Positions 1-4,922 of a DNA stretch of 7,049 nucleotides are shown piece by piece (position 1 is the stretch's first letter; each line of letters opens with the position of its first letter). Made by a program: the position numbers and the translations under genes. The DNA is from an uncultured Mailhella sp. (GTDB lineage: Bacteria; Desulfobacterota; Desulfovibrionia; Desulfovibrionales; Desulfovibrionaceae): NCBI GenBank assembly GCA_944324625.1, contig CALUWZ010000086.1, positions 1 to 7,049 of the forward strand. The letters are read 5' to 3'. The notes under the pieces were generated by a model that saw only the letters and a program-made list of their open reading frames with translations, made no database searches and was not told where the DNA came from.

Positions 1-402
1 AGTATCATGCTGCGCGGTGATGTGGCCAAAAAGAAAAAGACAGAATATATTCCCATGAACGAACAGGCAAAAGCTATTTTGCTTTCTGTGCCGAAAACGA
101 CAAGTCCTTACGTCTTTCCGGGCCGTGACGATGATAAGCCAAGGGCTAATATAACCGCTGTATTAAAACGGGTAAAGGAAAAAGCAGGGCTTCCCGAAAG
201 TTTTCGTCCTCTGCATGGCTTGCGTCATTCTTTTGCATCTTGGCTTGCCAACTCGGGACAGGTTTCCATGTATGAACTGCAAAAGCTTTTGACGCATTCA
301 AGCCCGCTTATGACCCAGCGTTACGCTCATTTGCATGATGAGGCATTAAAGCGTGCTTCAAATTTGACGAGTAATCTTTTTACTACAAAAGAAAAGGAAT
401 AA
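1..402 (+). CDS. Tyrosine recombinase/integrase, C-terminal catalytic part (5' end outside window)
   Basis: Site-specific recombinase of the phage-integrase family, which would integrate and excise the element by strand exchange through a covalent phosphotyrosine. The reading frame is open from base 1, so the true start lies upstream. The first in-window ATG (base 7) is only internal. Counting from that ATG, the visible catalytic features are the lysine-rich beta-hairpin (K9-K11 region), the H70-G-L-R73 box followed by H74, the LTH motif with H97, and the nucleophile Y106 in an RYAHL context. The first catalytic arginine is not visible and must lie upstream. The C-terminal end is the usual short helix. 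The next gene starts 3 nt after the stop, suggesting cotranscription. The pattern around HGLRHSFASWLANSG and LLTHSSPLMTQRYAHL is typical of integrases of proteobacterial islands. The family assignment is sure; the target site cannot be seen. Confidence 0.93.
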   Translation, partial: SIMLRGDVAKKKKTEYIPMNEQAKAILLSVPKTTSPYVFPGRDDDKPRANITAVLKRVKEKAGLPESFRPLHGLRHSFASWLANSGQVSMYELQKLLTHSSPLMTQRYAHLHDEALKRASNLTSNLFTTKEKE

Positions 403-405
403 TTT

Positions 406-1611
406 ATGGCAAGAAAAATAAATTGGCTTCAAAATGGTAAAGGAAATGTGGCAGTTTCTTATGTTTTGAGTTATCTTGTATTTTTCGGAATTATTTTAGG
501 AATGACTTACTATTATGCTGATATATTTGGAGAGTATTTTCATTGGCTGTTGGAAAATGATTATATCAATGAAACTCAATGTTCATTATTAAATCAAAGT
601 ACGGATCTAGGAATGATAATTATTGTTCCAAATATTGTACAGGTAACATTAACAGCATTTGTACTGTTTATTCTTATTCAAAGGGGAATACTAATACTTT
701 TTTTACCTAAAAAGCAAAAATTGGAAAAAGTTATTTCTTTTGTGTCTGCAATGGATAAGTTAGAAATATTAACTACGAAAGATGCTATTGATTTTATATT
801 AAAGAATAAAATAAAAGTTTATGTTGTTGATGAACCGTTTGATAAAAAGAACTGTATACGTGAAAATTGTTATGCGAAATTTGTTTATTATGCAATGGAC
901 AGAACATATTTAAATAGAGGAAAGTTAGAGCAATATATAGGTAAAAATGTTTTATGTTTTGAGTATAATGATTTTATATCTTATGATGATATTTTGAAAA
1001 ATTATAAAAAGGAAATATTGCAGAAAGCTTTGGAAGAAAATACCAATAAATTTAATCAAAAAATTTATAAAATTTGTAATGATTATAACGAAGAATTTGC
1101 CAGATTAAAAGAGGAATATGATAAAAAAGAGAAAGAACTGCTGACAGTTATTGAGTTAAAAAACAAAGCAATTCAAGAAGAGCTGTTATATAAGAATGAG
1201 TATAAAAATCAGAAAGTTCAGCTTGAAAAAGAGAAAATTGAATTACAAGCTGTTATTGAGAAATTGCAGTCTGAAAATTCTCCCGAAGAAAAAAGAATAA
1301 TGGAGCATTCACCGTTTTATTTTGTTCTTTTGCGGACGTATCAAGATTTGAAAAGTAAAAATTCTGTTCAAAAGTATAATATGGTTGAAATAGAAAAGCA
1401 TTTTTGGAATATGGCAGATAACGTCGAGAAAAAACATCCCAACATAAAAAATGAAATAATGAGTAATTTAACATATAGGCAGCAGGATAAAACGCTGCGG
1501 GCAGAATTTCCTGAGAGGATAAAGCAAATAGTAAAAGTGTGTTTTGCAGATATCAGACAAACAGACGGAGGAAGACCTTTGTCAAAATCCCCCGACAATG
1601 GGAAGGAATGA
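406..1611 (+). CDS. Unknown protein, two N-terminal membrane segments plus coiled coil
   Basis: I do not recognise this 401-aa protein. Two hydrophobic stretches (about residues 15-38 and 69-100) predict an inner-membrane anchor, with a short polar loop rich in Asp/Glu/Asn between them. A mixed region (about 105-195) follows, with two cysteines at C150 and C155. A long charged Lys/Glu/Gln helix (about 200-290) is a likely coiled coil. The compact C-terminal region (about 300-385) contains HSPFYFVLLRTYQDLKS and ends in a polar tail. No enzyme motif is evident. The start has AAAGGA at 393-398, 7 nt upstream, and lies 3 nt behind the integrase stop. Base composition is much richer in A+T than every neighbour, and codons ending in A/T dominate, which suggests separate acquisition. 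An accessory or defence-type cargo gene is possible, but that is only positional inference. It is a real gene judging by length, RBS and consistent domain layout. Confidence 0.85.
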   Translation: MARKINWLQNGKGNVAVSYVLSYLVFFGIILGMTYYYADIFGEYFHWLLENDYINETQCSLLNQSTDLGMIIIVPNIVQVTLTAFVLFILIQRGILILFLPKKQKLEKVISFVSAMDKLEILTTKDAIDFILKNKIKVYVVDEPFDKKNCIRENCYAKFVYYAMDRTYLNRGKLEQYIGKNVLCFEYNDFISYDDILKNYKKEILQKALEENTNKFNQKIYKICNDYNEEFARLKEEYDKKEKELLTVIELKNKAIQEELLYKNEYKNQKVQLEKEKIELQAVIEKLQSENSPEEKRIMEHSPFYFVLLRTYQDLKSKNSVQKYNMVEIEKHFWNMADNVEKKHPNIKNEIMSNLTYRQQDKTLRAEFPERIKQIVKVCFADIRQTDGGRPLSKSPDNGKE

Positions 1612-1623
1612 AAATTTTTATAA

Positions 1624-1652
1624 TTGTTATCAATATGATAACGTATTGTAAT
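1624..1652 (+). promoter_or_regulatory. Candidate sigma70-type promoter overlapping a 17-bp dyad
   Basis: TTGTTA (1624-1629), a 17-nt spacer, then TGTAAT (1647-1652) fit the sigma70 -35/-10 pattern. The perfect dyad GTTATCA-ATA-TGATAAC (1626-1642) covers the -35 box and most of the spacer, as an operator would. The region is very AT-rich, so chance matches are common. The predicted transcript would run straight into the hairpin at 1671-1707. Confidence 0.35.
1626..1642. repeat. Perfect inverted repeat, 7-bp arms, 3-nt spacer (putative operator)
   Basis: GTTATCA and TGATAAC flank ATA. The size and symmetry suit a dimeric HTH regulator. The sequence lies in the non-coding gap between the unknown gene and the AlpA-like gene. 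The arms are A/T-rich and the spacing is too short for a good RNA hairpin, so a protein-binding site is likelier than a terminator. The binding protein is unknown. Confidence 0.45.
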
Positions 1653-1670
1653 AATTTTGTAAAAATATAG

Positions 1671-1707
1671 AAAATCTCTGAAAACAAAAGTTTTTGGAGA
1701 TTTTTTT
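1671..1707 (+). terminator. Strong intrinsic terminator (possible attenuator)
   Basis: AAAATCTC (1671-1678) pairs with GAGATTTT (1697-1704). Two G-T wobbles and AAAAC/GTTTT extend this to a 15-bp stem closed by an AAAA loop (1686-1689), and it runs into a T tract (1701-1707). It would end transcription from the integrase/unknown-gene unit. If the promoter-like sequence just upstream is real, the hairpin would instead act as a leader attenuator for the downstream operon. Confidence 0.8.
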
Positions 1708-1776
1708 ATTGTCCTCTGTTTCTTTTATGCATTTCTGTCTACGCTAATCCATAACAAACCACTTAAAGGAGTTTTT

Positions 1777-1998
1777 ATGGATAGTACGTGCATTTATAAT
1801 AATGCAATGGCAGCTGCATTTTTGAACATTAAGCCTTCCACGCTGGCTAAGTGGCGCTGTATGCACAGAGGACCGAGATATTCCAAAATCGGCAAACGGG
1901 TTGTTTATGAACTCAAAGATTTAATGGAATATATTGAAAACAATAAAGTCAATACCCTTGAAACCGCAGATATTGTTTCTTTCAGAGGTGGAAAATGA
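1777..1998 (+). CDS. AlpA/excisionase-type helix-turn-helix DNA-binding protein
   Basis: A 73-aa small DNA-binding protein of the MerR-like HTH_17/AlpA-excisionase group. Residues about 12-55 hold the fold: an alanine-rich helix, LNIKPSTLAKWR as the helix-turn-helix, then a wing around GPRYSKIGKRVVYELKDLMEYI, where the aromatic-K-x-G-x-R-V-x-Y pattern is characteristic. AAAGGAG at 1765-1771 sits 5 nt before the ATG, which decides the start. Its stop overlaps the next gene's start in ATGA, so the two are translationally coupled. In islands such proteins act as recombination directionality factors or as regulators of excision and replication genes. Which role applies here cannot be read from the sequence. 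It could bind the dyad at 1626-1642 (inference). Confidence 0.85.
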   Translation: MDSTCIYNNAMAAAFLNIKPSTLAKWRCMHRGPRYSKIGKRVVYELKDLMEYIENNKVNTLETADIVSFRGGK

Positions 1999-4277
1999 GT
2001 TCGGCTTATGAGCAGGTTTTGGAATGCTGCAGACCTTATCTTGTAAATATTTTGCAGGAGCTTTTGCCGGGCGGTAAAGTTGTCGGAAAGGAATATATCT
2101 GTGCTTCTTTGCAGGGAGGCGAAGGTAATTCCTGTAAAACCAATATAGAAACAGGCGTAGGCAGTGATTTTGCCACAGGGCAGACTTGGGCAAATATTAT
2201 TGATTTGGCAGGTAAAGTTTGGGGCTGTTCATTTTATGAATCAGCCAAAGAACTTGCAAGGAAATTCGGAAGGGAAGAAATTTTTGAGTCAGTTTCTGTA
2301 AAACAGCATGATGAAGAACTGATACCGATTGTTCCCGTGCCTTTAAATGCTCCGCGGCCCTACAAATCCCACCCGCAGTTCGGCTATTCCCAAAAGCAGT
2401 GGCTCTATAAGGATATGCAGAATCAGCTTTTAATGTGTGTTTCCCGTTTTGAAACAGAGAAAGGCAAAATTATTCTTCCGCAGATTTATGCCAAGACCTT
2501 GCAGGGCAACCCGAAATGGCACTGGAAAGCACTTTCCAAACAGCGTCCTTTATACGGATTGCCGAAGTTAAAACACAGCAAAAATATTTTATTGGTGGAA
2601 GGCGAAAAAACAGCCGATAAAGCGCAGGAGCTTTTGCCGGATTATGCAGTGCTGACATGGAGCGGAGGAAGCGGCGCAGTATCAAAAACAGATTTTTCCC
2701 CTGTGTATAATCAAAAAATTGTTGTGTGGCCTGACAATGACGAACCCGGCTTTAAAGCTTGTTTTGAACTTGCCAAGATTTTGCAGGATTATGCTGCAAT
2801 AACATTTGTTATGCCGCCGGCAGGACTTCCCGATAAATGGGATTTGGCAGATGAACTGCCTGAAAATATGGATGTTCGGAAACTTCTTGCAGGTGCGGTT
2901 TCTTTTCAGGAATTTTCTCATGCGGCATTTTTGCGTTATCCTGCTTTGGCTGAAAAGTATGAAGTAACGGAAATGCAGGAAACGGAAGATTTTGACATAC
3001 GGGAATGGCCTAAATTCAGTTTTGCGGCGTGTCCCGGTTTTTTAGGGGATTTTGTTCACTTGGCAACGGAAAACAGCGAAGCTGATCCAGCGGCCGTATG
3101 CATAACCGCTTTGGTTCGTTTTTGCGCTGAAGTGTATGGTTTTGCCCCGCAGAAAGGCCCGCATTTTTATATCAGCGAAAAGCTGCACCCGCCGAAGCTT
3201 TTTGCCGTTATCTGCGGAAATTCCAGCAAAGCCCGCAAAGGAACGTCAAAACAGCCGGTACTTAAGCTTTTTGGCAGGGAATATTGCACAAAAGAAGAAT
3301 TGCAGTTTCTTCCTTTGCCTGCCAAAGAAAGCAGCGGCCCTTTGTCAACGGGTGAAGGGCTTGCCTATCATGTGCGCGATCTTACGGAGCAGGAACGGGA
3401 ACGGCTTATACAGCAGGGTGAAACCGTTCGGGACAATAAGGATAAACGCCTTATTATTTTGGATGAAGAATTTGCCAGCGGGCTTATGTGCACGAAACGG
3501 GAAGGCAATACGCTTTCCATGGGACTTCGTACGTTTTGGGATTCTGATGAATACGAGGCTTTGACCAAAAACAATTCTTTTAAAATAAAGGGTGCGCATA
3601 TCAATATTGTCAGTCACATCACTATACAGGAGCTTTCGTATTATTTGAACGGCCTGCAGGCATATAACGGATTTGCCAGCCGTTTTTTGTGGATTTGCGC
3701 AAGGCGTTCCAAGCTTGTTCCTTTGCCCGGAAGAATGCCTGAAGAAAAAATCAGCAAACTGCAGAAATACTTATGGCAGCTTGTTGCTCTTGCCCAAAAG
3801 CGCGGCACTATGGAAATGACCAATGCTTGTCTTTCGCTGTGGAAAGAGGTGTATTACGAGCTTTCCAAAGAGCATGCAGGTCTTGCGGGAAGCGTAATTA
3901 ATAGAGCAGAAGCCCAAACCCTGCGGCTTGCCCTTGTGTATGCGTTGCTGGACGGAAAAGGGCATATCGACAAAAATCATTTGCAGTCTGCGCTTGCTAT
4001 GTGGAACTATGCCCAAGAATCCGCGCTGTATATTTTCCGCAATAAAGAAAAAAACGGGCATGAACAGAAAATACTTGAAGCATTGTCCAAAGGGCCGCTG
4101 AGTGCCACGGAGCTGAGCAAAATTTTTAATGGTCATTTACCTAAAGAACGCTTACAGCCGATTTTGGAACAGCTTGAAGCCCGCCAAAAAATTTCTGTTG
4201 AACGGCAAAAAACCGCAGGCCGTCCCCGCATAATTTTACGGCTTAATTCTCTCTGTGAGAAAAAAGAAAAAAGCTAA
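1995..4277 (+). CDS. Primase/helicase-like replication protein (CHC2-like N-terminus, Toprim, DUF3987-like ATPase, winged helix)
   Basis: A 760-aa multidomain protein, probably the element's replication protein. Residues about 25-95 resemble the zinc-finger-like N-terminus of phage/plasmid primases, with LQGGEGNSCKTN and the SDFATG box at 57-62. The usual GGD is replaced (WAN), and only C36/C47 are suggestive of zinc ligands. A Toprim domain (about 195-270) has the catalytic glutamate in LLVEGEKTAD (E202) and the acidic DND at 247-249. Residues about 335-690 resemble the DUF3987 P-loop ATPase/helicase-like family, with a Walker-A-like G408...K415-G-T-S and a Walker-B-like LIILDEE (D490, E491). 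The C-terminus (about 690-750) looks like a winged helix for DNA binding. GAGGTGG (1985-1991) precedes the start, and the gene overlaps the HTH gene by 4 nt. Expected activity: primer synthesis and unwinding for replication of the excised or transferred DNA. No polymerase domain is present. Confidence 0.82.
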   Translation: MSSAYEQVLECCRPYLVNILQELLPGGKVVGKEYICASLQGGEGNSCKTNIETGVGSDFATGQTWANIIDLAGKVWGCSFYESAKELARKFGREEIFESVSVKQHDEELIPIVPVPLNAPRPYKSHPQFGYSQKQWLYKDMQNQLLMCVSRFETEKGKIILPQIYAKTLQGNPKWHWKALSKQRPLYGLPKLKHSKNILLVEGEKTADKAQELLPDYAVLTWSGGSGAVSKTDFSPVYNQKIVVWPDNDEPGFKACFELAKILQDYAAITFVMPPAGLPDKWDLADELPENMDVRKLLAGAVSFQEFSHAAFLRYPALAEKYEVTEMQETEDFDIREWPKFSFAACPGFLGDFVHLATENSEADPAAVCITALVRFCAEVYGFAPQKGPHFYISEKLHPPKLFAVICGNSSKARKGTSKQPVLKLFGREYCTKEELQFLPLPAKESSGPLSTGEGLAYHVRDLTEQERERLIQQGETVRDNKDKRLIILDEEFASGLMCTKREGNTLSMGLRTFWDSDEYEALTKNNSFKIKGAHINIVSHITIQELSYYLNGLQAYNGFASRFLWICARRSKLVPLPGRMPEEKISKLQKYLWQLVALAQKRGTMEMTNACLSLWKEVYYELSKEHAGLAGSVINRAEAQTLRLALVYALLDGKGHIDKNHLQSALAMWNYAQESALYIFRNKEKNGHEQKILEALSKGPLSATELSKIFNGHLPKERLQPILEQLEARQKISVERQKTAGRPRIILRLNSLCEKKEKS

Positions 4278-4333
4278 AAAAGAGAAAAAAGCGTAAAAAC
4301 TTCTTTGGCTTTTTTCGCTTAATTCTCTTTTTT
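4276..4333. terminator. Long hairpin terminator after the replication gene, possibly bidirectional
   Basis: Bases 4276-4299 pair with 4310-4333 over 24 positions with three mismatches. The pattern is A6-GAG-A6-GCG-T-A5 against its near-complement, with a 10-nt loop. A-rich and T-rich flanks on both sides (T runs continue to 4339) suit termination in either direction. It begins at the stop of the replication gene and separates that operon from the transfer region. The stem is mostly A-T pairs, held by the GAG/CTC and GCG/CGC cores. Confidence 0.72.
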
Positions 4334-4573
4334 CTTTTTCCGCTTTTGTTTTTGCCCAGCAGTTTTTTCAGCAGAAAATGTGCAAAGTTTCGGTTCAAAA
4401 CTTGAACTGCGTTGGCAGTGAAACAGCAGTTTTATCGGATAATTTTTACCTTGCTCCAAAACTGCTACCCATAAGAGCCAGCCTACCCGTTGTGGGTACA
4501 CGTCGGCACGTACCACAACAGGCTGGTGAGTGGGCCAAGCCCCCTTCAAACCCCCATTTTATAAAAGGTCAGT
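4334..4573. other. Non-coding transfer-origin region, probable oriT
   Basis: This gene-free stretch lies between the terminator and the mobC-like gene, the usual oriT location in MbeA-type mob regions. It holds several inverted repeats: GTTCAA/TTGAAC (4393-4407), AGCAGTTTT/AAAACTGCT (4425-4433 and 4458-4466), a bulged repeat at 4479-4525, and GGGC-CAA-GCCC (4532-4542). On the minus strand, reading down from 4481, the sequence CTGGCTCT abuts the large repeat. ColE1's nic is CTGG/CTTA, so I predict cleavage between 4478 and 4477. The mob genes would then enter the recipient last. The call is from sequence resemblance only. Confidence 0.6.
4479..4525. repeat. Bulged inverted repeat beside the putative nic site
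   Basis: CAGCCT (4479-4484) pairs with AGGCTG (4520-4525), and GTTGTGG plus TAC (4489-4499) pairs with GTACCACAAC (4510-4519). The left arm has a 4-nt ACCC bulge and one extra G. An alternative small hairpin, TACCC-GTTGT-GGGTA (4484-4498), uses the bulge. Relaxases of this class recognise an inverted repeat just 5' of nic, and this one has that position for the minus-strand CTGG. Confidence 0.7.
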
Positions 4574-4921
4574 ATGATAAAAAATAAAACTCCAAATAAT
4601 ATGACAGGCGAAAAAACGTTAAAAACTTCATGGATAAAAATCAGGGTTACTCCGCAGGAAAAACTTTTGCTTGTGCAGAAAGCGGCGTTGCAAGGCATGA
4701 GCCTGACAGATTTTATCCGCGTGCGGACATTGAATTACAGACAGCGTCAGCATCCGCTGTCCAAAGAATATTTGTTTCAGCTTGCCCGTATAGGCGCAAA
4801 TCTCAATCAGCTTGCAAAGTGGGCAAATACGTATAAATCCAAAGCTGAAGCCTTGGAAGTTGTGCTTGCCCTTGCTGATTTTGAAAAGGAACTGCACGCC
4901 CTGCATAGACAGGAGGAATAA
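4574..4921 (+). CDS. mobC: MobC/MbeC-type mobilization accessory protein
   Basis: A 115-aa oriT-binding relaxosome accessory protein. Residues about 18-54 look like a ribbon-helix-helix region (SWIKIRVTPQEK strand, then helices KLLLVQKAALQGMSLTDFIR). The MobC family signature LARIGANLNQLAKWAN falls at about 70-85, followed by a helical C-terminus. AAAAGG (4563-4568) lies 5 nt before the chosen ATG. The ATG at residue 10 lacks a comparable RBS. Its stop is one base before the relaxase start, so the two genes are coupled. Family members bind oriT DNA and help the relaxase reach the nic strand, and may loosen its autoregulation. The putative oriT lies directly upstream, consistent with this role. 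Size and motif are ordinary for the family. Confidence 0.9.
   Translation: MIKNKTPNNMTGEKTLKTSWIKIRVTPQEKLLLVQKAALQGMSLTDFIRVRTLNYRQRQHPLSKEYLFQLARIGANLNQLAKWANTYKSKAEALEVVLALADFEKELHALHRQEE
4911..4916 (+). promoter_or_regulatory. Strong ribosome binding site that fixes the relaxase start
   Basis: AGGAGG lies 6 nt before the ATG at 4923, inside the end of the mobC-like gene. The open frame extends upstream to an ATG at 4812, but that codon has no such site and the family's N-terminus begins at 4923. Confidence 0.85.
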
Positions 4922-4922
4922 T

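Noticed and set aside
3136..3564. 142-codon + strand frame inside the replication gene
   Set aside because: Rich in Arg/Lys/Pro without a ribosome site. Unlike the nested mob genes there is no family precedent, so it is a shadow of the 760-aa gene.
4412..4443. Possible mob-operon promoter TTGGCA ... GATAAT
   Set aside because: The spacer is 20 nt, longer than normal, and no better pair was found. The mob promoter is left unassigned.
4378..4587. 69-codon + strand frame, and an opposite 76-codon frame at 4319-4549, in the putative oriT region
   Set aside because: No convincing ribosome site or family pattern. The + frame runs through the inverted repeats and over the mobC-like start, so the region reads better as non-coding.
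4812..4922. Upstream extension of the relaxase frame from an ATG at 4812
   Set aside because: No ribosome site precedes it and it lies within the mobC-like gene. The family N-terminus (MYIKVFPHGKG) and AGGAGG fix the start at 4923.
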